Below are positions 1 through 9,190 of a stretch of DNA of 64,000 nt, piece by piece (positions within the stretch are counted from its first letter, which is position 1; each line of letters opens with the position of its first letter). The stretch spans positions 372,001 through 436,000 of the forward strand of contig OY723243.1 of NCBI GenBank assembly GCA_963210315.1. The letters run 5' to 3'. Made by a program: the position numbers and the translations under genes. The notes under the pieces were generated by a model. It did not search any database. It was not told the DNA's origin and saw only the letters and a list, made by a program, of their open reading frames with translations. Source of the stretch: Rhynchopus euleeides. Its lineage: Eukaryota; Euglenozoa; Diplonemea; Diplonemida; Diplonemidae.

Positions 1-672
1 CGACGTGTCGTCAGTGCTCTCCTCACGGCGACGTGTCTCTACCAAGAGCCGCAGCTTGCGCGCTTGCAAGGACCTCGTACGCGGACTGGCACCACGGGCA
101 GTGGGGGTGAAGACCGCGTCTAACCCGCGCCTCTGACGAGACGGTGGCGTCGGAGGTGCAAGGGGCGACCCCCCTTTCAGCGAGCAGGGCGTGCGGGGCG
201 AACGTGGCGAGCGCGGTGAATGGGGCGCGAGGCACAGGAACACCGGCCTTATCGGATCATCCGCCAGGGAGGTGAGCGACAAGCTGGAGAAGCGGCAGGG
301 CACCCCCAGCTGCGCCGTGGTGCTGCTTCCCAGCTCGGGCAACACATCGTCGACGGCCGTACAGCGCATGCTGTTCTGTGTATGCATGCTCCCCGCGAAT
401 GCCACCACGCTGCCGAGGGTTGCCCCCAGCGCATCCAGCCTGCTGCAGCTGGCCCCCAACCCGATTGCCTGGGTGCTCCCCACAGACGACTTCCTCGCCA
501 GGCTGGAACAGTCACCCAGAATGCTGTCAATGCCCAGATCTGGCACGAGGGAGGCACGGGGTTGGGACAAGCACGCCGAAGTGTCACGCCCCCTCCTGTT
601 CCGTGGCGGTGGTCGCGGCGCCTCAGCCTCACGGGGTGGCAAGGGGTGTCGTATCCCAAGAATCCTCGCCAT
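1..672 (-). CDS. Partial hypothetical Ser/Pro-rich protein, runs off left edge
   Basis: The minus-strand frame whose codons begin at positions divisible by three is open from an ATG at 672-670 to base 1, about 224 codons, with no stop. The upstream in-frame stop is near 754. The product is rich in Ser, Pro, Arg and Gly, with clusters such as SPRSPRSPRTP and TPTARGASPRTRS that look like phosphorylation-prone disordered sequence. No catalytic domain is recognisable. The middle part (SILGDCSSLARKSSVGSTQAI) has the balanced composition of real coding sequence, unlike the competing frames. The first exon may lie further right, because the ATG follows a pyrimidine-rich stretch ending in CAG. Function unknown; the C-terminus lies outside the window. 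Confidence 0.5.
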   Translation of the reverse strand, partial: MARILGIRHPLPPREAEAPRPPPRNRRGRDTSACLSQPRASLVPDLGIDSILGDCSSLARKSSVGSTQAIGLGASCSRLDALGATLGSVVAFAGSMHTQNSMRCTAVDDVLPELGSSTTAQLGVPCRFSSLSLTSLADDPIRPVFLCLAPHSPRSPRSPRTPCSLKGGSPLAPPTPPSRQRRGLDAVFTPTARGASPRTRSLQARKLRLLVETRRREESTDDTS

Positions 673-941
673 GCTGGCTGTGTGTCTGCCAGGAAGGGCG
701 GGGTGTGTGTTGGCAGCTGGGGCAAAACCAACAGGCGAGGGGTTGAGACGGCATCAAACAAGCAAGGGTGGGGTGGGGGGTGGGAGGAGAAGGGAGACGC
801 TACACATGAAACCGCCTCAATCACCAGCAGCCCTCAGCCCTCAGCTGCCTGGGAAGGCACCCTTATGCCAGGACGGGTGCCTATGCCAGAGGCATGGATA
901 TGCGACCTGAGGCGGTTTAAAAGTGTCACTTCGACTCTGCC

Positions 942-1928
942 TGGGGTAATCAGGCTGGGGAAAAAAACAACAAATCACAACAAATCACACCCGATCACAA
1001 CAGATCACAACAAATCACAAGGCAAATGTTGTGATTTGTTGTGATTTTTTGCGACTAGGTGTGACGTGGTGTGATTTGTTGTGACCAGTTGTGACGACTT
1101 GTGACCCTTTTGTGATGAGTTGTGATGAGGTGTGATCTGTTGTGATCTGTTGTGATCGCGATCCAAAATTTTAAATTTTTGAAATTTTGGATCGCGATCA
1201 CAACAGATCACAACAGATCACACCTCATCACAACTCATCGTCAGCTGATTGAGGGTGTGATATGAGGGTTCTATCCAACAAGGATGTCAAGGCGGCACTT
1301 TCAAAGTCCTGCCAAGGACAGCGCCACGTGGGTGTGTGCTTCTGATATATGTTATGTCATCATGTGAACCCTCCCCAGCGTGTGCCAACATCCCTGACAC
1401 GCTCACGAAAAGCATGACACGGAGAAAACAGGTGCCGAAACAACCTGCCGAGCACACGGGTGGTGCCACGTTGATCCACGCAGCGATCTCCCATGACAGG
1501 AAGCCTTGTCGCCACGGCAGAGTCGCCGCAGACTGTGGGAGAGGTGTCGCCAGTCACCTTGAGGTTGCAGTGTGTCATCAGGCTAAGACCCGTGCCCTCT
1601 TCACCTCCCCTGTTAGGTTGCTCCCATATCGTTGCCTGCTTTGGGGCCTGAAGGACATAGGGGTCCAGCAGGCACTTGAGCATCGCACACCTCATCACAA
1701 CTCATCACAACTCATCACAACTCATCACAAAAGGGTCACAAGTCGTCACAACTGGTCGCAACAAATCACAACTGGCCACAACAAATCGCAACAAATCGCA
1801 ACAAATCGCAACAAATCGCAACAAATCGCAACAAATCGCAACAAATCACAACATTTGGCGTTGTGATTTGTTGTGATCGGGTGTGATTCGTTGTGATTTG
1901 TTGTTTTTCCCCCAGCCTGATTACCCCA
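942..1928. mobile_element. Non-autonomous TIR element with 5-bp target duplication
   Basis: The two ends are inverted copies: tggggtaatcaggctgggg starts at 942 and its complement ends at 1928, with near-identity continuing for about 80 bp. The flanks carry a 5-bp duplication, ctgcc (937-941 and 1929-1933). Inside each end are arrays of a short word based on acaaatcacaac, in opposite orientation. A palindrome built on gatccaaaatt lies near 1150-1200. No transposase is visible. The superfamily is not assigned. Confidence 0.8.
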
Positions 1929-1963
1929 CTGCCGCTCTTTCTCTACTGTTGATACTTCGTTTG

Positions 1964-1983
1964 ATGCGTTGACGCTTCCACAC
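1964..1983. repeat. 20-bp direct repeat, distal copy of the YR retrotransposon
   Basis: Exact match to 6770-6789 in the same orientation, lying just beyond the RT stop codon. Interpreted as a terminal or split direct repeat. Confidence 0.6.
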
Positions 1984-2054
1984 TCAGGACCCTCTTCCGG
2001 AGGGACGTGCTCGTGCACCGGTTGGTCATGTAATCATACGGTGCCGAGTGCGGG

Positions 2055-3983
2055 TTACGTGGTGCTGCGTGTTGGTATATGTGCTGGCTCGAGGCGGATT
2101 GCCCGTTCGGCTCGTGTTCCGCGCGTGTAGGTGTCAGCCCGCTGCTCGTCGGTTGGCACCCACTGGGGGTTGAGCCGCAGTCGCTTCGTCCGTGCCACGA
2201 GGAATATGCGCTGCAGTAGCAGGTTGCCTCTGTGGTTCGCGCAGTGCCCTCGCCGCATGCAAAATACTAGGGGGAGGTTGTCGATGTTGCACGTCACAGC
2301 GATGTCCTGTGAGTTGATGATGCGTAGCCCTTGCCACACGGCGAAGGCCTCCTTCAGGAAGATGTGCGCATCCCGATCTGCCCCGGTGAACACCCCTTGT
2401 GTGACCGTCTCCTCTCCCAGTTCGAGTATCGCCGCCCACTCCGTCGATGACGCGTCGGACCACAGCGTTGCCCGCGATGTTGGGTCTGCCTGGTGGTGCC
2501 AATTGTTATCGCGCATGAACTCCATCCGTGCTGCTGTCTCCCGGATCACTGAGTTCGGCACTCGTGTGTTGACATCCCACGCCGCGTTGTTGTCGTGCGC
2601 CCGGCGTCCTAGGCGCCGGACGAAAGAGAGGATTGCGGGAGCGAAACACAGTGGCGCGCGCATGACGTATGACTGCCAGACGATGGATCCGAAGATGCGG
2701 AAGGCCCTCCGCGGCGTTGTTGTTCCCTCCAACGTCTCCGCCAGCTCCTCCCGCTGTGCCACCTTCGCCACCCATGCAGGGTCCATGCGGAATCTGTGCT
2801 CCACCAGGTCAAACTGGATCCCGAACGTGCAGAAACGTTGCGTCGGCATCCCGTGGTCGGCATCGTCGAGGTTCAGGGTCGCGTTGACGTAGTCGCACCT
2901 TTCGCGGAAGACCCTGTACTTCGCCTGCACCTCGTCCAGTGTCTCGGCTGTGACCACAAAATTGTCTATCCAGACGATGCCGTCTCTTGGAGGGAGGAGC
3001 ACCCTCGCACTCCGGTTGGCAATTGCTGGTGAGTGTGACCACCCCATGCACATCACCGACAGAAACGCTGGCACAAATTCGTCCCGCTTGTCCCCGAAGC
3101 GGATTCCGAAGTAGCGCTGGATCTCCTCCTCCACCGGAAACTGGTAGAACCAGCTCCTCGCGTCAGCGAGCACAACCCAAGTTGACTCAGCGATGCGGCG
3201 CGTCACCTCCAGGATGTCGTCCAATCTCATGTCTGGCGGTCGCGCCATGTACGAGTTCAGAGTACGTGCGTCGACGATGAAGCGTGTCCCCCCTGACTTC
3301 TTCGGCACGGTAAAGGCTGGTAAGGTGAGTATCGCATGAGTACAGGCTATAGCGATAACGCCGTAGGCGATGAGGTCGTCGACATGTTTCAATGTATGGC
3401 GTGATATCATCCTCCACTTGTTCCTGAAGTGGTCGCGTGCTCCGGGGAGCAACGCATTTCTGAAGGCTTCGGGGTCTGTAATGAGGTCCAACACGTCTCG
3501 CAGTTCCTCGTTGGAGTCCAGCTCGCGGAGTCGCGCCAGGTTGAGGCGCGTGTCGCAGATCGGAGCAAGGCGGTCGTCTTCAGATGGGTCTTGCCTTTCA
3601 TGGGCAGGTCGCACGATATGTCCTTTGTGGTGCACGCCGACACTCTCCCCGTAGAGATCGGCGTCTATGCCCGGTCCGTGTTCTGAGTCGGTGTCCGCCG
3701 TGTCGTCGGAGCTGTCGTTTTCTTCAGGAGGTTGGTATACTTGGATGGAGAGCTGAGGCCTGTGGTATGTCTTTGGGCGCTCTCTCGGCTGTGCGGCTGG
3801 ATCCCCTGCGCGTGTCGGGTCATCGTTGTGAGTCGGCCCGGGCCCCGCGCCGGTACCGTCCTTTCCTCCACCGACCCCTGCTGCGCCGCCCCCTGTCGGG
3901 TAGTCATACCGTCGTAGTTCACGTGTGATGTCTCGCCTCCTTTTGTACGGGAAATGTGTGCTAAACTCTGGTCCCCTGTGTCT
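2055..3983 (-). CDS. Reverse transcriptase-RNase H of the YR retrotransposon
   Basis: This frame copies element RNA into DNA and degrades the template. It opens with an acidic, disordered linker. RT motifs follow: VPKKSGGTRFIVDARTLN, a SWFYQFPV segment (about 3120-3170), and the catalytic box as IVWIDNF near 2960-2985, where W-I-D-N replaces the usual Y-x-D-D. RNase H follows, with LWSDASS (about 2450), FLKEAFAVW, CNIDNLP and WVPTDEQRADTYTR giving the acidic residues. The frame stays open to 4997 but begins there with GTG, and that extension is antisense-free shadow of the recombinase frame. No ATG exists near 3983, so expression probably needs frameshifting or reinitiation after the recombinase. 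Confidence 0.85.
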   Translation of the reverse strand, partial: RHRGPEFSTHFPYKRRRDITRELRRYDYPTGGGAAGVGGGKDGTGAGPGPTHNDDPTRAGDPAAQPRERPKTYHRPQLSIQVYQPPEENDSSDDTADTDSEHGPGIDADLYGESVGVHHKGHIVRPAHERQDPSEDDRLAPICDTRLNLARLRELDSNEELRDVLDLITDPEAFRNALLPGARDHFRNKWRMISRHTLKHVDDLIAYGVIAIACTHAILTLPAFTVPKKSGGTRFIVDARTLNSYMARPPDMRLDDILEVTRRIAESTWVVLADARSWFYQFPVEEEIQRYFGIRFGDKRDEFVPAFLSVMCMGWSHSPAIANRSARVLLPPRDGIVWIDNFVVTAETLDEVQAKYRVFRERCDYVNATLNLDDADHGMPTQRFCTFGIQFDLVEHRFRMDPAWVAKVAQREELAETLEGTTTPRRAFRIFGSIVWQSYVMRAPLCFAPAILSFVRRLGRRAHDNNAAWDVNTRVPNSVIRETAARMEFMRDNNWHHQADPTSRATLWSDASSTEWAAILELGEETVTQGVFTGADRDAHIFLKEAFAVWQGLRIINSQDIAVTCNIDNLPLVFCMRRGHCANHRGNLLLQRIFLVARTKRLRLNPQWVPTDEQRADTYTRGTRAERAIRLEPAHIPTRSTT

Positions 3984-4861
3984 CACGCGTTCTTGGCCAG
4001 TTCTTTGGACAGTGCCGCTGTGTCTGCCACACGCTGTGTCGTTGCTGCTGGTATGTATCGAAACACCGCGTCGGGGGTCGCATGTCGCGACAGCATCATC
4101 AGCTTCTCGACTGGCACCCCGTTGCGTGCCAGATGGTGGAGGGCCCCCCTCCGGAGGGAGTGCGGCGTCAATCGGGCATCCACCCTTTTCACCGCCGCCG
4201 CGATGCATCGGTATGTCACGCTCGGGGGAAACAGGCTCCCTTCTGTCTTTAGCTCTTTCATACGGCTCCGCAGGATCTTCAGCATCTCCGGTGGCAGTGA
4301 CATACCCGTTGTCTTCCCCAGCTGGAAGGGGTCCGACTTCGTGGTGGTCCACACGATGGTGATCCGGTCTGACTTTGCTTCCGTCTGGATGTCCCGCGTT
4401 GACAATCGTTGCACATCCGACGCTCTCGCCGCCCCGTGCCACATCATTGCGACGGCCAGACGCACCAGCGGCCGCGGTTCCTGAGCCACTGCCTGTGCTG
4501 CCTGTTCTTGAGTCGCGGGGTGCGCCTGTTGTGCTGGCTTCAATGCCCCGCTGCGGCACAAGCTTCGCTTGAAGTCCCGTAGCACGTGTCCTTCCTGTTC
4601 CCACGACTCGAAGCGGCGCAGGCTCGCGATGATGTTGCCCAGGTATTGCAGTGCCGATGGGGCGGACAGTCCGTTGAGCCGCAGGTGTGTGATCCACAGG
4701 GTGATCCCCTCCTCGTGTCGTAGTGTGCGGCCCTCCCCCCTGCACCACTCCTCTCTGAACTCGCGGTACCTCTCGTAGCTCCTGCGCAGAGCCGTCCAGT
4801 ACGAACTCGACAGTGCGTTCCCCAAAGCCTCCTGCGTGGCCTCCATGATGATCAGCCTCAT
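3983..4861 (-). CDS. Tyrosine recombinase of the retrotransposon
   Basis: A 292-residue integrase that would insert the element without an RT-type integrase. The N-terminal half is a helical core-binding region. The catalytic domain shows the first Arg in WHGAARASDV (R146), the H-x-x-R box in PHSLRRG (H234, R237), a His in LSRHATP (H260) and the nucleophile Tyr in VFRYI (Y269). Lys175 in TTTKSD may be the catalytic beta-hairpin Lys. All expected residues are present, so the enzyme looks intact. The start is the ATG at 4861-4859. It begins 133 bp after the gag-like stop and ends exactly where the RT part of the next frame begins. Confidence 0.88.
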   Translation of the reverse strand: MRLIIMEATQEALGNALSSSYWTALRRSYERYREFREEWCRGEGRTLRHEEGITLWITHLRLNGLSAPSALQYLGNIIASLRRFESWEQEGHVLRDFKRSLCRSGALKPAQQAHPATQEQAAQAVAQEPRPLVRLAVAMMWHGAARASDVQRLSTRDIQTEAKSDRITIVWTTTKSDPFQLGKTTGMSLPPEMLKILRSRMKELKTEGSLFPPSVTYRCIAAAVKRVDARLTPHSLRRGALHHLARNGVPVEKLMMLSRHATPDAVFRYIPAATTQRVADTAALSKELAKNA

Positions 4862-4993
4862 CTCGCTCGACAGTGGTTGTTGCTTGATGCGGGGGCGGCC
4901 CTTGTTGGTTTGCTTCTTTTCTTTCAGGATGAACTCGTATGGGGATGGTGTGGGCGGCGTTGGGCTGGTTCCTGGGTGGGTGGTCTGCTGGAG

Positions 4994-5980
4994 TCACTGT
5001 CCCCCGCGGGGCCCTTTCGACCCCTTTCCCACTGCCCTCTGCTCCGCCCCCTTTCCCGTCTTCCCGGTGGGGTACGGCGTGTAGCGCGGGTCAGCCCCCT
5101 GTTGCACACGCGGTGGTACCAAACGGCGCGGGTTCGCCTTCGCCTGCGCATCATTCGCCTCTCCCACCAGCCGCTGGTGCAGAGACGCCGAGAACGTGAG
5201 GGGTGGGATGTTCTTCGCCTTGTGCTCGTAGTAGGCACGTGCCACATACCCCGTGAGGCAGGCCAGAGCCGACATTTCGCACACGATGCGGTGCAGGGGC
5301 AGCAGGCTGGGTTCCTCCTCCGTGTTCATCTTCATGAGCTTTAGTACGTCGTCGAAGTGCTCGAAGCATTTGCGGAGGCTGTGCATCCATTCCCCCGCAT
5401 CTGTGCCCGACGCTGGCAGGCTCGCCTCCCGGAACACGCGGGACACCTCTGCCCGGATCTGCCGCCGCACCGCGCCCTTCCATATGCCAGGGCGCCACGT
5501 CGCGACCGCGTATGGCGAGAAGTCGTCCGGCAACCCCTCGTCAGCCTCCTGCAGCTGCCTCTGCAGATCGGCGATGGTCTCGGCCTGCTCCTCCACCTTC
5601 GCCTCCAGCCGAGTCATGCGCGCCTCCATGTTGAGCCCTTCACCGGCTCCCAGTTGGGGCAGCGCCCCCAGCCCGTCCTCCTCTTCAGCGGCCTCCTCCG
5701 CTGCTGCCGCGCCGCCTGCCTGCATCTTCGTCCACGCGCACATTGGGCATACCCATCCCGCGCTGCCCATGTGGGCGACGAAGGCGTCCGCCACCGCCTT
5801 CGGGTGCAGATGCGCCCGCACACATGTCCTCGTCGTGGCTTGTCCGCAGGCGTTGCATGCGTGCGCCGTTCCGCCCTCATGGACGGTGGCGCATGTGGGG
5901 AACACGCAGTGCTGCATCGGCTCCGCCGCGGGCTCCATAGAGAGGGCCGGCACCTCGACCAAAGCCCAGTCGACGTCCAT
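4994..5980 (-). CDS. Gag-like protein with N-terminal PHD/RING-like zinc finger and coiled coil
   Basis: A 328-residue protein in the first position of the element. Residues 25-81 carry Cys25, Cys30, Cys42, Cys45, Cys53, His57/59, His70, Cys78 and Cys81, spaced like a PHD or RING-type cross-brace. An acidic Ala/Glu stretch follows (about 91-101). A coiled coil with LEAKVEEQ and TIADLQRQL heptads lies at about 117-146. The C-terminus is basic and Gly-rich and could bind nucleic acid. By position it should be the structural RNA-binding protein, but no CCHC knuckle is present. A PHD-like finger in this slot is unusual. The start is the ATG at 5980-5978. Confidence 0.75.
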   Translation of the reverse strand: MDVDWALVEVPALSMEPAAEPMQHCVFPTCATVHEGGTAHACNACGQATTRTCVRAHLHPKAVADAFVAHMGSAGWVCPMCAWTKMQAGGAAAAEEAAEEEDGLGALPQLGAGEGLNMEARMTRLEAKVEEQAETIADLQRQLQEADEGLPDDFSPYAVATWRPGIWKGAVRRQIRAEVSRVFREASLPASGTDAGEWMHSLRKCFEHFDDVLKLMKMNTEEEPSLLPLHRIVCEMSALACLTGYVARAYYEHKAKNIPPLTFSASLHQRLVGEANDAQAKANPRRLVPPRVQQGADPRYTPYPTGKTGKGAEQRAVGKGSKGPRGGQ

Positions 5981-6004
5981 CTTTCCTCACTACTCTGCTT
6001 GTCG

Positions 6005-6720
6005 TACGCCTCTAGCTGTCCTTCACACCCGCTGATCCTTCACCCCGCTGCTTTTGTTCACGCGCTTTGGCGCCCCTGTAAAACACACACGCTCTGCTGT
6101 CCGTCACCACCGCTGGTCCTTCACCCCGCTGCTCCTGTAAAACACACGCGTCCCCGCTGCTTTTGTTCACGCGCTTTGGCGGTCCTGTAAAACACACGCG
6201 TCCCCGCTGCTTTTGTTCACGCGCTTTGGCGGCCCTTCAAAAACACACCCGCTCTGCTGTCCTTCACCACCGCTGGTCCTTCACCCCGCTGCTCCTGTAA
6301 AACACACGCGTCCCCGCTGCTTTTGTTCACGCGCTTTGCCGACCCTTCAAAACACACCCGCTCTGCTATCCTTCACCACCGCTGTTCCTTCACCCCGCTG
6401 CTCCTGTAAAACACACGCGTCCCCGCTGCTTTTGTTCACGCGCTTTGGCGACCCTTCAAAACACACCCGCTCTGCTGTCCTTCACCACCGCTGTTCCTTT
6501 ACCCCGCAGCTCCTGTAAAACACACGCGTCCCCGCTGCTTTTGTTCACGCGCTTTGGCGGTCCTGTAAAACACGCGCGTCCCCGCTGCTGTTGTTCACGC
6601 GCTTTGGCGGCCCTTCAAAACACACCCGCTCTGCTGTCCTTCACCACCGCTGGTCCTTCACCCCGCTGCTCCTGTAAAACACACGCGTCCCCGCTGCTTT
6701 TGTTCACGCGCTTTGGCGGC
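6005..6720. repeat. Tandem array of about 109-bp units upstream of gag
   Basis: About six imperfect units built from gcttttgttcacgcgctttg, cttcaaaacacacccgctct and ctcctgtaaaacacacgcgt blocks, with some shortened units of about 55 bp. The array sits between the 20-bp end repeat and the gag-like ORF, where a promoter or leader would lie. On the minus strand parts of it are open but repetitive. Confidence 0.8.
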
Positions 6721-6769
6721 TCCGCTCGTCCCTTTTCGCTGCTTCTGACTCTTCTCACTAAAAATAAAT

Positions 6770-6789
6770 ATGCGTTGACGCTTCCACAC
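6770..6789. repeat. 20-bp direct repeat, proximal copy of the YR retrotransposon
   Basis: Exact match to 1964-1983. It lies upstream of the 109-bp array and gag, at the presumed 5' end. Confidence 0.6.
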
Positions 6790-8956
6790 ACACTTACAAA
6801 CCCACTTGCCTGATGAAGGGGGTGGTGTGTAGAGCACGTTTGGCAGAGCTGAATGACACTTTCCGCGCGAAAGTCGTGTGCGTAACCGAAAAAAGATAAG
6901 GCTGTTGTTTCCGGGCAAAACGAAAGCGACTCCGCAGCTGACATGAGGAGGTTGTATTTGTTGCCCAAAGCGCTGCCTGCTGTTCTTGGTTTTCTGGCAG
7001 GAGGGGCTCCTGTTGTTCAGTACAAAATGACGGGCGCTTGCATCGCGAGTCCGAAACGGATGGTGACGCATTGCGTATCCGTTATCCTTGTGAGACAGAC
7101 ACCTGAGGTTGAGGAAGGTCGGGGATATACCTAAGCTATCCGGGTGTCGAAGCGTCGACGAACCACGAACAAAAACCAAAAAGTGTGGCGGTATGTCACT
7201 TTGAACAGGTTTTAGACATGAAAGTACCGTTCGGACAGTCAGATCACCGGGGAGGGTGAGAGCAGTCAGTGCAGAACCGTAGAGGCTCAAGCCAAGCAGA
7301 GTAGGAATCATAGACATTATTGAGAGAAGCGGGCTTCACCTGCCGTTGCATTTGTTGGTTGAACAACCGCAAAAAAATAATTGAATCGGAGTCCGATCCA
7401 CTGAGCCTGAGATTAGCGGCACTATTCAACACAACTCAGCGGATTTACACGCAGCACCACATAACCAGACCTGGAAGGCACAGCCATGACTGGCATGTAT
7501 ATGAAACAGGACAGGGGTAAGAAAGCGTTTCACTTGACAGAACAGCAGAACCAATGTCCCGAATCCCCAGACATCACAGCCGCAACCCAAACCGAAGACA
7601 TTGGTTTGCGACCGTGATAAGACTTCACGTCTTGAAGAGCCAAGGCACTGGCTCTATCCTGTGCCTGGCCAACACGGGCACGGCTCACACATCTGCGAAT
7701 TGTGTAGAGAGAACAAGATCAACACTCGCAAGAATCGTTGGGTATTTGGGGGCCCGAATGCAGGGTAGGGCGAATAGGGTTCAGTTCTGGGAACAGTGCG
7801 ATCTGAGGCAGGTCATCGCACCATCATATGGCGTGGCATCGAAAACTCCCCTGAGAAAGGGGTTTGCGGTTCAATAATTGGGGAGGGCAAAAAACCCTCC
7901 TCGATGGGTGATCTTTTTCTGTGTCACTTTGCAGCCGGTTGATGTGAGGCGGACATCGTTCCGTTCGCTTTTCTGCATCTCTGAGCTAAGATACCCCCTT
8001 TCCACAACTCGGAATCCCAAATATTTGAAAAAGAGCAGGGGGAACCCACCTGTTTTGCCTTGAGTTTGGCGGTGTTTGTTAGTGTTGTGCGCCGGAGTTT
8101 CACCCATGTTTGGTCGAAACACAAGAATTTGCCTCACCAAGCAAGCCCTGCTGGTGCCAGCGGGACGCCAACGGGGCGAGCAACTGAAATCAATTTGCTC
8201 AAAAGTGCAGACAAGAAGGCTCGCAAAGGGGGCATTGAAGTATAACGGGCGCTGCAGAGGCAAGGGACAGAGTTGGTGCGGTGTGAGTTGGGGGGGGGGG
8301 GGAGTCGCAAAGATAGAGAAAAATATACCTCCCGAGGACCCCCCCCCCCGAGCACAGAGGTGTTGCTTGCATATGCGCCAAAGCCGCGCAAAACAAAGGC
8401 AACACGCGCAGCCTGGAGAGGTTGTGTACAAAAGAGTGCAGGAGTGCCATAATAAAATGACCTGGAGAGGGTCGGTCATATTTAACCGGTGGGTCCTGGG
8501 AAAGTGTGCCAGCAAGGGTTGTGAGGGAGAACTACCGTAAATATAACAAGTCTGGACCGAAAGAAAGATCCACGGGCCGTCTCAGACCCCCTGGAGATGC
8601 ATATGTTTACGGCCCATGGTGCTGTCGGGCCAGTCAAAATCACAAAAAAAGACTTGGAGTTGCGTTCTTTGTTTGTACGAACGGTGCCTGCTAGTGCATG
8701 TGTGCAGGATACCGAACGCTGCCACGAGTCTTTTTAGTGCGAAAAGCTAGCAGTTCTCCTCGCTGCCAACGTGACCCCCAGCAGTCGTACCCGGCTGTTG
8801 CGACATGTGTCCTTGTGCCGTCACATCCCCATTCCTGGAGTCATGTACCGAATGGGTTCCTTCCACGGTTCCTCTCCCGCTCGCGCCATCCTCAGGTATA
8901 TCCCCTGATATGCCACAGCCAGAAGCGCAAGGACTTGGTTACTAGACGGGCGCACG
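6790..8956. other. No supported gene
   Basis: Composition is near balanced and the reading frames are short and overlapping without recognisable motifs. Short poly-G and poly-C runs occur near 8290 and 8341. The block gcccaaagcgctgc at 6962-6975 recurs near 9531. A diverged mobile element is possible, but no paired termini were found. Confidence 0.4.
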
Positions 8957-9190
8957 CTAGCTGGGGGGTCTGGGGGGCAGAGCCCCCCAGCCGCCGGAGG
9001 CCACGGTCGTGAACATCTGTTCATTGTGGGCGTAGATTCTGTGCGTCCTCCTGAGGCTGGAGTGGTTAAATTCTGATGGGAATCGAATGACTTGAGTACG
9101 AGACACACGCCACAAGGGGGGTCTGGGGGGCGGAGCCCCCCAGCCGCCGGAGGCCGCGGTAGTGAACGTCTGGCTCTTGGCTGGACTCAT
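8957..9190 (+). repeat. Relic with two GC-hairpin motifs, related to hAT-like family Y
   Basis: Two copies of the hairpin ctggggggcggagcccccca (first copy has gcaga) followed by gccgccggaggcc lie at about 8960-9005 and 9117-9165. The spacer with attctgtgcg and gacttgagtacgagac matches the reverse complement of 18380-18605 and 28395-28615. No ends or target duplication remain here, so this looks like a fragment. Confidence 0.7.

Larger units (their letters stand above)
1964..6789 (-). mobile_element. Tyrosine-recombinase retrotransposon, VIPER-like gene order
   Basis: Read on the minus strand, this is a gag-like ORF with a zinc finger, a tyrosine recombinase, then reverse transcriptase plus RNase H. 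DIRS and Ngaro elements usually place the recombinase after the RT; VIPER elements of trypanosomatids have gag-YR-RT. A 20-bp direct repeat, atgcgttgacgcttccacac, lies beyond both ends of the coding block (1964-1983 and 6770-6789) and may belong to the split direct repeats of this order. Exact termini are not proven. Three intact reading frames suggest a recent insertion. Confidence 0.8.

Noticed and set aside
191..1044. Plus-strand and alternative minus-strand frames of 190-270 codons
   Set aside because: Compositions are Arg/Pro/Gly-rich and they conflict with the better minus-strand frame; some run into the acaaatcac repeats.
3984..4997. N-terminal third of a 980-codon frame continuous with the RT
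   Set aside because: It begins at GTG, is low-complexity Arg/His/Gly/Pro sequence, and overlaps the well-supported recombinase frame, so it is a shadow; only the part after 3983 is called.
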